Shown: positions 34,408 through 46,702, numbered from the stretch's first letter. The stretch is DNA of 64,000 nucleotides from CAVTOO01 sp963736355 (GCA_963736355.1 CAVTOO010000004.1:310001-374000), one strand, 5' to 3'. The notes: generated by a model from the letters alone, not told the origin. Made by a program: numbers and translations.

Positions 34408-34788
34408 TCAGTAGATGCGCGCGCCGGGTGCAACCTGATCGAGGCCGTCGGATGTTTTACGCGGCGACAGGAGAATCACGCGCCCGTCGCCATCGGGCGC
34501 GCCAAGTATCAGAACTTCCGAGCTGAATCCGGCGATGCTACGCGGCGGGAAGTTGCAGACGCAGACCACCAGGGAGCCGATCAGCTCGTCCGCTGCATAG
34601 TTTTTAATCTGCGCGCTCGACCATTTGAGCCCGAGCGGGCCGAGATCGACCTGCACCTTCCACGACGGATTGCGCGCCTTGGGGAAGGGCTCGACTGCAA
34701 CGATGCGCCCGACGCGGATATCGACGGCGAAGAACTGGTCGGGGAGAACGGGAGGCAAGGCCGGAGGCGGGATGTTCGCTTGTGTCAT
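34408..34788 (-). CDS. csaA: tRNA-binding protein CsaA-like
   Basis: 126 residues, a single tRNA-binding (TRBD/EMAP-type) OB domain: FFAVDIRVGRIVAVEPFPKA, GLKWSSAQIKNYA and GSLVVCVCNFPPRSIAGF. Proposed chaperone or tRNA-binding protein. MTQANIPPP is the start; upstream Met at 34854 lacks a ribosome site. Confidence 0.88.
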   Translation of the reverse strand: MTQANIPPPALPPVLPDQFFAVDIRVGRIVAVEPFPKARNPSWKVQVDLGPLGLKWSSAQIKNYAADELIGSLVVCVCNFPPRSIAGFSSEVLILGAPDGDGRVILLSPRKTSDGLDQVAPGARIY

Positions 34789-34829
34789 TGCGATGCGCTC
34801 CACATGTTGACGCTTCGTCTTGCAGCGGC

Positions 34830-35446
34830 CTAGCGCGGATAACCGACGCCCCATTCGCTGATCATCGGCTTGGCGCGCCGCATCAGGGCGTTGGACGAGG
34901 CGATCTTCTTGTCGCCGATGATCGGCGCGTAACGATCCGGCAGCGGGTTGGCGGCGGTGGGCTCAAACCGCAGCGTCAGGCGACAGCCGCCGGGAAGGCT
35001 GGTGAGTTTGCCGTCGAGACCGGAGACAAAGCCGCCGCCGTCCCAGCCGAAGCCGTTGATCTGAATCGGTTTGCCGTTGAGCTTCTCGACCTGCTTGACG
35101 GTCATGCCGATGGCGACGCCTTCGGGCCCGACCCATTGCGACGGCGAGATGATGCGAATGGTTGCGGGCTTGGCGCGTGCGCGCTCGTCGTGCCAGTAAA
35201 TCTCGACGCGGCGGTTCATTTCGTTGCCGAACAGCACCGTGGCTTTTTCCTTCGCACCTTCCGCGCCGTCGACATCTTCGAAGGTGACGTTCTTGGCGCC
35301 GAAGGCGGCGACGAGTTTCGTATGCGTGGTGTCTCTGGCGAACGGTCCGCTGCAGGCCAGCGTCTCGACCGGCGGCGCGTTTTGCGCGTTGCGCCAGGGA
35401 AGTGGCGCAGATGATCGTCAACAAGGCGGAGAGTCAGGCGGTACAT
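34830..35446 (-). CDS. hypothetical secreted protein (two frameshifts near N-terminus)
   Basis: About 200 residues once two breaks are joined: MYRLTLRL (one frame), LTIICATSLAQ (second frame, completing a signal peptide), then AQNAPPVETLACSGPFARDT onward in the third frame to the stop at 34830. The mature part includes ATVLFGNEMNRRVEIYWHDE and PSQWVGPEGVAIGMTVKQVE. I know no family name. Periplasmic location is inferred from the reconstructed signal peptide. Confidence 0.6.
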
Positions 35447-35528
35447 CGGGTCTCGTCGCTCATGAGGGTCGAATCCGGACGCTCTTCATCCGGCACGGGG
35501 CGGTGCAAGGTCAAGCCGCAGCGCGGTC

Positions 35529-35966
35529 TTATGTGGATTTGTGCCCGGCAAAGACCGGCATCAGCGGGAAAGTTGCAAACAACAGCAGCGAAATCAGGCC
35601 CGGCACAGTTTGCAGATGCGCGATCCATTGTCCCGGCGTCTGCCCGCGCAGCACGTAGTTACCGCCGATCTCGAGCACCATCAGCCAGGCGAACGCGATG
35701 AACCCCATGATCAGAAGGCCGGTCATATCGGCCTCCGGCATGAAGCGGTTGACGACCCAGCGGGCCGCGAAGAACATCACCACGAGCATCATGGGGGCTT
35801 CGATCAGCAGCGCGCCGAGTTCGCCGGCCTGCGGGCGGACGATGAATTCGCGCAGGATTCCGAGGAAAAATCCTGCCACGAAGGTGAGGGCGACATAGGC
35901 GGTCGCCGCAGCGATCATCGCGGCGTTTCGGGACATGGGTTTCAATCTGGACTTGGGCTGGGACAT
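35529..35966 (-). CDS. hypothetical membrane protein
   Basis: 145 residues starting MSQPKSRLKPMSRN, with four membrane segments (ATAYVALTFVAGFFLGIL; LLIEAPMMLVVMFFAARWVV; GLLIMGFIAFAWLMVLEIGG; LISLLLFATFPLMPVFAG). GGNYVLRGQTPGQWI is a distinctive loop. A second Met (MSRNAAM) ten codons later is an alternative start. Function unknown. Confidence 0.7.
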   Translation of the reverse strand: MSQPKSRLKPMSRNAAMIAAATAYVALTFVAGFFLGILREFIVRPQAGELGALLIEAPMMLVVMFFAARWVVNRFMPEADMTGLLIMGFIAFAWLMVLEIGGNYVLRGQTPGQWIAHLQTVPGLISLLLFATFPLMPVFAGHKST

Positions 35967-36109
35967 CGCTCCGGCATTGGACCGGCAGAAAGCAAAGGTC
36001 AAGCGCGGCGCTTTGCCGTAGCGCGGCGGGCCGAGCGCCTGTTAATCTCGCGTCAAAAGATCGATCAAACGACAGCGTATCAACGATTGCGTATCTTTGG
36101 GGGGACGAC

Positions 36110-36682
36110 ATGCCTGCAATGAACTACTGGGCCGAGAAATGGGATCTGCATGTGGACGTCTGCCCGTGCGATGTCCACGTCAACGACTGGATCGCCGCGA
36201 ACAGGATCAAGGATAGTGTGATCTATCATTTCGGTACCGGCACGCATCATGTCGTTGGCGAGGAGCAGGCGACAAACGGCTCCGGCAACAAGGTCGTCTC
36301 GATCACGGCGTCGATCGAGGAGTACGAGAGCTACATCAAGCTCGTCACCGAAAACGCCCGCATCGGCAAAAGTTATCTCGCTTATTTCGGCGACATCTAT
36401 CTCACCGAGCCGCGCATGCTGCCGGAGTTCGACGTGGTGACGATGGTGCATCTGTGCGAGTTCTTTTCGCCCGAGCAGACCAGCGCAGAGTATGGCGGCA
36501 TCGACGACCGCGGCGTGCTCGATGCGTTCACCGGCAAGACCCGCAGCGGCGGGCATATTCTCTTCTACATGAACTCGAACGGCTACGCGGCATCGCAGCC
36601 GATCATCGCGCAGTGGGAGAAGGAAGCTCCCGTCAAGCTCGTCGGCGAGTTCAAGACGCTGCTGGTGTACCGGAAGGATTGA
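36110..36682 (+). CDS. conserved hypothetical protein, possible degenerate methyltransferase fold
   Basis: 190 residues, no signal peptide. Cys-rich start (WDLHVDVCPCDVHVNDWI), then IYHFGTGTHHVVG in the place of a nucleotide-binding turn, FDVVTMVHLCEFFSPEQ, and RSGGHILFYMNSNGYAAS. The beta-alpha alternation and the DVVTM..LCEF segment recall class I SAM methyltransferases, but the usual E/DxGxGxG motif is absent. Treat the fold as a guess. AT-poor but codon use matches neighbours. Confidence 0.65.
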   Translation: MPAMNYWAEKWDLHVDVCPCDVHVNDWIAANRIKDSVIYHFGTGTHHVVGEEQATNGSGNKVVSITASIEEYESYIKLVTENARIGKSYLAYFGDIYLTEPRMLPEFDVVTMVHLCEFFSPEQTSAEYGGIDDRGVLDAFTGKTRSGGHILFYMNSNGYAASQPIIAQWEKEAPVKLVGEFKTLLVYRKD

Positions 36683-36719
36683 GCGGGGGCGCCTCCGCGA
36701 TGTGCCTTCAGCGATAGTT

Positions 36720-36760
36720 CCTCATCCTGAGGAGCGCGAAGCGCGTCTCGAAGGATGAGG
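36720..36760. repeat. CCTCATCCTGAG palindrome
   Basis: Arms CCTCATCCT / AGGATGAGG around GAGGAGCGCGAAGCGCGTCTCG. A dispersed repeat typical of Bradyrhizobium relatives. Confidence 0.8.
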
Positions 36761-36777
36761 CCGAGGCGTTTCATCCT

Positions 36778-36900
36778 CGTCATGCCCGGGCTTGACCCGG
36801 GCATCCCGCTTAGATGTGCAGTGCCTTGATGATCGGGATGGCCGGGACATAGGCGAGCGGAAGCGACGTCGTTCTTCGAACGGCTAGCCCGGCAATGACT
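36778..36900. repeat. GTCATGCCCGGGC palindromic repeat
   Basis: Starts CGTCATGCCCGGGCTTGACC, has the hairpin ATGCCCGGG-CTTGA-CCCGGGCAT, and ends TAGCCCGGCAATGACT. Same class as the elements at 3986 and 7476. Confidence 0.75.
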
Positions 36901-36977
36901 GCAGGGTTGAGGCGTCTCTGAAACCCGCTTCACCGCGCAACGTATCTCCCCCATAGTTTCAACCGATGGGGTTTTCC

Positions 36978-37337
36978 ATGATTTCGCGCAGCATCCTTTT
37001 AGGCTTCCTCACCCTCGCATCCTCCGCCGCCTTCGCGCAGGAGAATTACGAAAGCTGGCCGCTGCTCAAGAGCACGTTTCCGATCGACCGGCGGCAACGG
37101 CATCATCATCAAGGGCTACGACCCGGTGATCACCGGCGGCAAGTGCATCACCACCTTCATGGCCGTGACGGCCGACGCCGAGCCCAAGGTCTATTCCAAT
37201 CTGATTGAATACGACGCGGTGCCGGCGCAGGGCGGCACGCTCTGTCAGAACGGAAAGTGGAAATCGTTCGACGGCTCGTCGTCGGGCACCACGCCGTTCC
37301 GCTTCTTCTTCAAGGACGGCGTGTTTCGGGCGGCGTC

Positions 37338-37341
<4 letters not shown>
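36978..37341 (+). CDS. hypothetical secreted protein (one frameshift)
   Basis: About 121 residues. Signal peptide MISRSILLGFLTLASSAAFA, then NYESWPLLKSTFPI; the frame breaks near 37085 and continues as GGNGIIIKGYDPVITGGKCI, TTFMAVTADAEPKVYSN and FRFFFKDGVFRAAS. Two Cys (GGKCITT and GTLCQNG) may form a disulfide. Its TAA overlaps the TAG of the convergent uvrB gene. Confidence 0.65.
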
Positions 37342-40147
<2,806 letters not shown>

Positions 40148-40193
40148 GCAACCGCAATATGGGGGCGAATGCGGCGCCTGAAAAGGGTACGCC

Positions 40194-41173
40194 CTACAGC
40201 GCCTTGCGGCGCTTGAGCACCCAATAGGTTGCGGCGCCTGCGAGGATCACGAAGGCAAGCGCATACCACGTGCCCGAAATCGGTGTTCTGGAACGGCATG
40301 TCCTTGGTGTTCATGCCGAAGAAGCCAGTGACCAGCGTCGCCGGCATCAGGCAGGCGGTCAGAACCGAGAGCGTGAACAGGCGGCGGTTGGTGATATCGG
40401 ACATGCGCGCGGCGATTTCGTCCTGCAACAGGCGTGCGCGCTCGTAGATCGACCCGATTTCCTGATCGAGCGTGTCGAATTTCTGCGCCAGCGAACGCAT
40501 CGCCACGGCGACCGGACGGACTTCATCTTCCATGCGCGGTTCGAGACGGTCGAACAGCGAGCGCAGCTGTGTCAGTTGCCGGCGCACGCCGATGGCCTGC
40601 AGGCGGATGCGGCCGATATGCAGCCGCTCGCCATCAATCTCGTCATGCAGCACTTTGTTTTCGACGCCGTCGAGTTCGTCGCCGAGCCGCTCCGACAATC
40701 TGTCGATGGCATCGGCAAACTGGTCGATGATGGCGTCAAAAAAGGACACAGGCGAGGGAAAGCGCCGGCCGGAATCCATCGCGCGCCGCATCACCTCGAT
40801 CGAATGCACCGGCTTGCGCCGGGCCGTCACCAGCAGCCGATCGGTCATGACGACGTGCAGGCGCACCAAGGTCGTCGCTGTCCTGCAAAAACTCCTGATG
40901 AAAATCCGGCAGGATGCCGACGATCTCGTGGCCCAGCAGATCGAGCCGGACATGCTCGTCGGCATCGAGCAGTGTCTCACGCGCGGTGTCGGACAACGGA
41001 GCGTGCTCCGCGATCCAGGATCGGCACCGCACATCGGCCAAGCCGAGATGCAGCCACAGCCAGCCGGTGTCCGCCTGCAGCGCCTCGGTGAGATTCTCCA
41101 CGGGGATGGGCTGCGCCAAGCCGTCGCGGCCAAATCGGTAGGACCAGATGATCCCGTTTTCCGTCCAATCCAT
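40194..41173 (-). CDS. ZntB/CorA-type metal transporter (two frameshifts)
   Basis: About 326 residues, as in ZntB. N-terminal cytoplasmic part (YRFGRDGLAQPIPVENL, WLWLHLGLADVRC), long helices (AQKFDTLDQEIGSIYERARL) and two C-terminal membrane segments with the signature GFFGMN followed by TKDMPFQNTDFG (GMN motif intact). The frame breaks near 40868 and near 40275; the true tail WYALAFVILAGAATYWVLKR ends at 40194. Predicted inner-membrane pentamer moving Zn2+ or Mg2+. Confidence 0.85.
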
Positions 41174-41356
41174 TGTGGAACCAGTGAAAGAGTCGCGTTG
41201 CGGCCATGCTTTTCAAGGTCGAATGACGGTCCGATGACAGTGGACCAATTAATTGATGCCCGGCTGAAACCCGGGGCTGGGCCCCTCCGTAGCTCCTTCC
41301 AAGTCTGAATGGTCGCTCCCCGTCCGTCAGGCGTTCGTACAACCAAGGAGGTTTTC

Positions 41357-42139
41357 ATGAAGATTCATTCGATTCTCGCGGCTACGGCCGCCGTTCTTGC
41401 TTCATCGGTTGCGGCCAATGCGGCGCAGGTCGCCGCCCTCGTCGGCAACGACACCATCGCCATTGTCGATACCGCCAGAAGAAGGCCACCAAGACCATGA
41501 AGGTCACGGGCATCAGCGGCGCGATCGTCGGCATCGACGTGCGCCCGGCCGACGGCATGCTCTACGGCGCCTGTCGATGACGGCACCGTTGTGACCATCG
41601 CCATGGACGGCAAGGCGACGATGAAGTCGAAGCTCGAGACCATGCTCGCCAAGGGCGTCTGTCGCGACCGTCGACTTCAACCCGGTCGCCGATCGTCTGC
41701 GCGTCATCGGCGCGGACGGCATGAACCTGCGCGCCAATGTCGATGACGGCAAGGTGACGAAGGACGGCGAGCTGAAGTATCGCCGACACCGACATGCACA
41801 AGGGCGAGAAGCCCGAATCGTGATCGCCGGCGCCTATACCAATTCGGTGAAGGGCACCAAGGAAACGACGCTGTACGACATCGACGGCACGATCGGCGCG
41901 CTCGTCAAGCAGGCGCCGCCGAATGACGGCGTGCTCAATGCGGTCGGCAAGCTCGGCATCAAGGCCGACACGGCGGCCTTCGACATCTGGTCGGACGGCA
42001 CCAAGAACGACGCCTGGCTGATGACCGGCGACACGCTCTACAGCGTCGATCTGATGACCGGCAAGGCGACGGAAGCCGCCAAGATCACCGGCGTCTCCGG
42101 CACGGTGCAGCGACATCGCGATCCTCCCCGCGATGTAAG
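41357..42139 (+). CDS. DUF4394 family secreted protein (about five frameshifts)
   Basis: About 260 residues when joined. Signal peptide MKIHSILAATAAVLASSVAA, then VGIDVRPADGMLYGLVDDGT, VDFNPVADRLRVIGADGMNL, AYTNSVKGTKETTLYDID and QAPPNDGVLNAVGKLGI, the repeat signatures of DUF4394. Breaks lie near 41480, 41570, 41660, 41785 and 42112. The bases needed to restore the frame are single insertions or deletions of mixed sign. Predicted periplasmic beta-propeller-like. AAGGAGG lies 5-11 bp before the ATG. It may be a real decaying gene, but neighbours are broken too. Confidence 0.75.
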
Positions 42140-42270
42140 TTTCTATTCATTCCAAGTGCAGACAGCGCCGCGTCCGGTTCCCGGGCGCGGCGTTTTCATG
42201 TCAAAATCCCGGCTCCGCGATTGAACACGGTGCCCTCGCGCCGCGACCAAGCAGAAACGGGAAATTGACC

Positions 42271-42576
42271 ATGACCGATCCTGCGACAAAGCCGATGCGC
42301 CCGCCGACGCCACTGGCCCTCAAAATAGGCCTGGGTTTGTTGGTCACCTCGCTTGTCTGGTGGTTTCTTTATTATTCGCACTACTACGGTGCGTTTGGTC
42401 TGATGGACCTCAAGCTCGCTTGCATCAATGGTGCGACCAGCGAGTGCCTGTTCTTTCAGCAGCAGATTAAGGACACGATCCTGCCGACTTATTCGCCGAT
42501 CCTCTGGTACGCAGGCCTCGTGGTCGGCGTGATCGGCCTCTTTCAGCAATACAAGGCAAGAAAGGCAGCCCCATGA
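42271..42576 (+). CDS. hypothetical membrane protein
   Basis: 101 residues, MTDPATKPMRPPTPLALKIG, two membrane segments (IGLGLLVTSLVWWFLYYSHY and LWYAGLVVGVIGLFQQY) around a loop with two Cys (LACINGATSECLFF). Its end overlaps the next gene by 4 bases (ATGA), so the two are co-translated. Confidence 0.7.
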   Translation: MTDPATKPMRPPTPLALKIGLGLLVTSLVWWFLYYSHYYGAFGLMDLKLACINGATSECLFFQQQIKDTILPTYSPILWYAGLVVGVIGLFQQYKARKAAP

Positions 42577-43530
42577 TGCGCCGTCACGCGCTTGCAGTTC
42601 TGTTCATAGCAGCAGCGACATGTGCGGCGTCGGCCGCCGATTGGGTCGAGCGGCCTTATGACCCGCCGATCGGGAGCCGCTGGATCGTCGAATCGACTTC
42701 GTCGTCGGAAGAAACTCGCGAGGGTCCGCTCCGCACGACCACCGTCAACTCCCGTTCGGAGATGACAATTGAAGGCAAGACCGCCGACGGCTTCCGCATA
42801 AATTATGTCAGCCGTTCTTTTGATATCGGTGGAAACTCACCCAACGTGGATCTGTTGCGTCAGATGACCGAGGTCCTGAACGGCGTTGTCATCCGCGCGC
42901 AGACCGACGCCAGCGGAAAACCCGTGCGCATCGAAGAATCTCGAAGAGGTTCGCGCCGCCCTGCGTGAGGTCGTCGCCCGCGCGACAGCGAAATTTGCGG
43001 GTAAGCCAGCCCTGGCCGAGGCGCTGACCAAGATGATGAGCGGCATGCTGACGGTCGATGCCAAGCAGGCCGCCGATTTGTATCTCGAGAACGTGCCCGC
43101 ACTGGCGATCGGCCAGCAGACCGGCCTCAAGCTCGGTGACATTCGCCGCAATGTCGAGGAGACGCCCAGTCCTTTCGGCGGCGGCGGAATCGTCAAGTCG
43201 AATATTGCGTTCCAGATCGTCACGGCCGATGCCGCTAGCGGCAAGGTCAACTATCTGCGCACCAGCGCCACCGACATGGATTCGATCAGGGATCTGACGC
43301 TCAAGCTGTCACGGCAATTGCTGACAGCAGCCGGCGACAAGGCTACGGCCGACAAAATCGAAGGCATCATGAAGCAGATGGACATGTCGATGAACAATCG
43401 CACCGAGATTGAAGTGGAAGGCGGAATGACGCGCCGCGTGCGCGATCAGGCCGACATCCGCGTCTCGGCCATGGGCCGCACCTTCACCAAGCGCGAGGTC
43501 AAAACCATCACGGTGACGCCGGCAAAGTGA
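42573..43530 (+). CDS. hypothetical secreted protein (one frameshift)
   Basis: About 319 residues. Signal peptide ALAVLFIAAATCAASAA, then WVERPYDPPIGSRWIVEST. The frame breaks near 42940 and continues NLEEVRAALREVVARATAKF to the TGA at 43530. The C-terminal part (TEIEVEGGMTRRVRDQADIR) is beta-rich. No family recognised. It couples to the small membrane protein before it and ends 6 bp from a convergent gene. Confidence 0.65.
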
Positions 43531-43536
43531 CCGGCC

Positions 43537-44603
43537 TCACGCCGTGGCGTTGGCCGGCCGCAGCCGCTTGAGCACGTCGGGCAATTGCGCGTCGAACCAT
43601 GCACCGATCGCAGCCTGATGGCGGTGATAGTAGAGGCCGAGCCCGATGATGGCGACGCCGATCAGCGACAGCGCGAACGGGAACAAAAGCGAGTCCTTGA
43701 AGACCTTTTCGGCGAGGTCGGCGAGATAGATCGCGACGCCGATGGTGCCGAACACGGCGAAGACGCGGCGGCCGAGGAAGACCGCCAGCAGCAGCAGGCT
43801 GACATTCATGCGCGCAGTAGATCGCCTTCTGCAGCGTCGTGCCGCCGGAGGTAAAGCTTACGCCGCCCCAGAACGTGATAACGCCGAACAGATACAGCCA
43901 GAAAGCGAAGTCGCCGGATTTCTGGCGGACATTGACGATCATCGCGACAACGATCACGCCGAGACCGAACCAGATCGACGACCTGGCGGTTGAATTCAAA
44001 GTTGCCCGACGGCTTGCCGGAGATCCACGGCACGATGTCCATCGACATGAACCACAGCGCGAAAGCTGCGATCAGGACGATGAACGGGAAGCGGTAGAAA
44101 CGCAGTGCGACGGCTGCGGCGACGATCGCGGCGATCTCCATGACCACCCAGCTTCCCTTGATCAATGTATAGAAGTCATGGACCGTTCCGGGCTTGCCGA
44201 ACCTGGTCCACAGGCCGAGCGCGTCCTGAATGCCGTAGACGGCAAGCGGTGCCATCGACACGGCGACCGCGATCAGCAGCCCGCCGGGTGTGTGCAATTT
44301 CTTCGTCGTCCAGAGATAGTGGCCGCTGACGCCGAACAGCGCGGCATAGACGAAAGCGGTGATGGCCAGCGCCTGCCCGCCCATCTGCGAGAAGGCCAGC
44401 GTCGAGAACAGGCCCATGGCGCCGATGACGATGAGCGCACCGGCGTACCAGAGCATGTGAACGACATCGAATACGGGTGCTGCGCGGCCACCCTCGGTGG
44501 TCGGCGTCCGTGTGCCCAGAAATGTGAGAAGTGGCGCGAGCTGCGATTCTGCGATCAGGCCGGCGTTGGCCGCCGCGTGCAGATCGTCTGATGAATATCG
44601 CAT
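43537..44603 (-). CDS. polytopic membrane protein, function unknown (two frameshifts)
   Basis: About 355 residues. A soluble start (MRYSSDDLHAAANAGLI, ESQLAPLLTFL), then about ten hydrophobic segments. The layout of a short N-terminal helical domain plus many helices recalls DUF2157-type proteins, but I am not certain. Breaks near 43985 (between FNFNRQ-like FEFNRQ and SSIWFGL) and near 43808. Stop TGA is at 43537. Confidence 0.65.
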
Positions 44604-44655
44604 GTGGCCGCCCCCTGAGATCCTTGTGCTTTGTGTGCACAACAGGAGAAACGGT

Positions 44656-45747
44656 TCAAGCCGGGCCGATGGTCCGGCTGTCTGCGAGAAGGGCGGTGAG
44701 GGCAGGCGCGCCCCGATCGGCACGATGCGCGCCGCCTTCGACGGCATGACCGGGAGCCGTCTGGATATTTTGTGCAAACTGCGCGACCGATGCGTCCCAG
44801 CTATAGCGCTGGGCAAACGTGACGCAGGCATCCCTCGACAGCGACAGGGCGCTGATCGCCGCGTGCCGCAAATTCTCGTCGAGAACGCCGATATCCCTGG
44901 ACGTAATCACGTCGCGCGGTCCCATCACCGGGAAGGCCGCGACCGGCAACCCGCTCGCCAGCGCTTCCAGCAGCACGAGGCCGAAGGTGTCAGTGCGGCT
45001 CGGAAACACGAACGCGTCGGCCGACGAGTAAATCTCCGCCAGCGCGTCGCCGGTTTTCGAACCCAGAAAATGCGCCTTTGGATATCTGGCGCGATAGGCG
45101 TCGAGCGCCGGGCCATCGCCGACCACCACCTTGCTGCCGGGCAAATCGAGGCTGAGGAAGGCTTCGAGATTCTTTTCCACGGCGACGCGGCTCACCGTCA
45201 GGAAGATCGGTCGTGGCAGATCCAGCACGGATATGTCTCGCGGGCGGAAGATGTCGCAATCAACGCCGCGCGACCATCGCATCAATCGCTGGAATCCGCG
45301 CTTGCGCAGATCAGCTTCCAGCCCCGGCGTCGCGGTCATGATGCCACTTCCCGCATTGTGGAACCGTCGCAGCCATCCGTAGCTGACGGAGGTCGGCACC
45401 GGCAGGCGCGCCCGCAAATATTCAGGGAAACGCGTGTGATAGCTCGTGGTGAACGACAACCCGCGCGTTTGGCAGGCGGCGCGCATCGCGATCCCGATCG
45501 GGCCTTCCGTCGCAATATGAACCGCCTGCGGCGCGACGCGGTCGAGCGCAGCCAGCGCATGTCGCTTTGTTGCGAGCGACAGCCGGATCTCGGGATAGCC
45601 GGGCATCGGCCATGATTTGAAATCATTCGGCGCGAGGAAACTGACGTCGAGGCCGTGACGCGGCCCGAGATCGCGCAGCTTCTCAAGGCTGCGCACGACG
45701 CCATTGACCTGGGGGGCGAAGGCGTCGGTGGCGATGAGAACACGCAT
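44656..45747 (-). CDS. GT4 glycosyltransferase, Agt-like lipid glycosyltransferase
   Basis: 363 residues, GT-B fold. ATDAFAPQVNGVVRSLEKLR is the typical N-terminal glycine loop, SYHTRFPEYLRARLP and WSRGVDCDIFRP follow; the C-terminal half has FLTVSRVAVEKNLEAFL, VVVGDGP, SADAFVFPSRTDTFGLVLLEALASGLPV (the E-x7-E nucleotide-sugar site). Relatives include diacylglycerol glycosyltransferases such as Agt and SqdX. It directly follows, and at a TTG alternative start overlaps, the PlcP-like gene, the arrangement described for plcP-agt lipid remodelling in alphaproteobacteria. Proposed role: adds sugar to the diacylglycerol released by PlcP. Sugar donor unknown. Confidence 0.82.
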   Translation of the reverse strand: MRVLIATDAFAPQVNGVVRSLEKLRDLGPRHGLDVSFLAPNDFKSWPMPGYPEIRLSLATKRHALAALDRVAPQAVHIATEGPIGIAMRAACQTRGLSFTTSYHTRFPEYLRARLPVPTSVSYGWLRRFHNAGSGIMTATPGLEADLRKRGFQRLMRWSRGVDCDIFRPRDISVLDLPRPIFLTVSRVAVEKNLEAFLSLDLPGSKVVVGDGPALDAYRARYPKAHFLGSKTGDALAEIYSSADAFVFPSRTDTFGLVLLEALASGLPVAAFPVMGPRDVITSRDIGVLDENLRHAAISALSLSRDACVTFAQRYSWDASVAQFAQNIQTAPGHAVEGGAHRADRGAPALTALLADSRTIGPA

Positions 45748-45755
45748 CGGATTGT

Positions 45756-46559
45756 TCAACTTGCCTTGGCGAGCGGCGGCGCGAGCCGGAGATGGTCGTG
45801 CCGTTGCTCGGTTGCACGCTCAGCGAAGCGGATCAGCTCAAACCGGCCGTCATGGTGTTCGGCGACGGCGGTGCAGCTTTCGACCCAGTCGCCGGTGTTG
45901 ATGTAACGAATGCCACCGATGTCGCGGATGGCAGCGTGATGGATGTGGCCGCAGATGACGCCTTCAGCGCCTTCGCGCCGCGCCTCGTTGGCCAGACACG
46001 TCTCGAAATCGCCGATGAAATTGACTGCCGTCTTCACTTTGTTTTTCGCCCAGGCCGACAAAGACCAGTAGGGCAGACCGAGCTTGCGCCGGAAGAACGA
46101 GATTGCGGTGTTGACGACGAGCGCGGTCTCATACGCCCAGTCGCCGAGATGGGCGAGCCAGCGCGCGTGGACAACGACGACGTCGAACAGATCGCCATGC
46201 ACCACCAGCAGCTTGGTGCCATCGACGGCTTCGTGAACGTAACGCTCGTGAATTTCGATGGAGCCGAAGCTGGCGCCGGCATAGTCGCGCAGGAATTCGT
46301 CGTGATTGCCGGGGATGTAGATGATCCGGGCGCCCTTGCGCACCTTGCGCATCAGCTTCTGCAGCACGTCGTTGTGCAGTTGCGGCCAGTACCAGCCCTT
46401 TTTCAGCCGCCAGCCATCGATGATGTCGCCCACCAGATAGATGGTGTCGGCCTCATAGTCGCGGAGGAAGTCGAGAAGCAGGTCCGCCTGGCAACCGCTC
46501 GTCCCGAGATGCACGTCGGAAATAAACAGCGTGCGGACGTTTGTGGGGCTGGCAGTCAA
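45756..46559 (-). CDS. plcP: PlcP-like metallophosphoesterase (phospholipase C)
   Basis: About 267 residues. Calcineurin-like phosphoesterase motifs are complete: LFISDVHLG (DxH), YLVGDIIDGW (GDxxD), YIPGNHDEFL (GNHDE), VVHGDLFD and VICGHIHHA (GHxH). Databases often name this family UDP-2,3-diacylglucosamine diphosphatase, but alphaproteobacteria usually use LpxI for that step, and the downstream lipid glycosyltransferase favours PlcP, which splits phosphatidylcholine and other phospholipids to diacylglycerol. Start is uncertain: TTG at 46559 is used; TTG at 46643 is in frame but would put a candidate Pho box inside the gene; a one-base error in the T run near 46566 would allow an ATG at 46588. 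Confidence 0.8.
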   Translation of the reverse strand: MTASPTNVRTLFISDVHLGTSGCQADLLLDFLRDYEADTIYLVGDIIDGWRLKKGWYWPQLHNDVLQKLMRKVRKGARIIYIPGNHDEFLRDYAGASFGSIEIHERYVHEAVDGTKLLVVHGDLFDVVVVHARWLAHLGDWAYETALVVNTAISFFRRKLGLPYWSLSAWAKNKVKTAVNFIGDFETCLANEARREGAEGVICGHIHHAAIRDIGGIRYINTGDWVESCTAVAEHHDGRFELIRFAERATEQRHDHLRLAPPLAKAS

Positions 46560-46595
46560 CTTAAAAACAGGCCCATTGCGATCTTCATGCCCCTT

Positions 46596-46629
46596 CTTAT
46601 AGCGGCTGCATGTTTCAGTTTGATGACAC
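46596..46629 (-). promoter_or_regulatory. candidate Pho box plus -10 upstream of plcP
   Basis: Minus strand: GTGTCAT-CAAA-CTGAAAC (46629-46612) matches the 7-4-7 Pho box built on CTGTCAT at 10 of 14 positions. Ten bases later lies TATAAG (46601-46596), the spacing expected when PhoB replaces the -35 contact. Weak by sequence alone. Confidence 0.4.
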
Positions 46630-46695
46630 GCGCTGCAACGCAAAATCAGCGCGTTAGATAGTTAATGCGGCGCGTCTGTTTGCAGCATCGTCGTT

Positions 46696-46702
46696 CTGTC
46701 AT
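46696..46702 (+). promoter_or_regulatory. Pho half-site upstream of pmtA
   Basis: A perfect CTGTCAT heptamer 58 bp before the pmtA start, same orientation. The second heptamer position (CGGCGTT) matches only 3 of 7, so it is a half-site at best. Confidence 0.25.

Noticed and set aside
45756..46559. LpxH (lipid A UDP-2,3-diacylglucosamine pyrophosphatase)
   Set aside because: Same superfamily, but alphaproteobacteria usually use LpxI and the partner glycosyltransferase and lipid neighbours favour PlcP. Not excluded.
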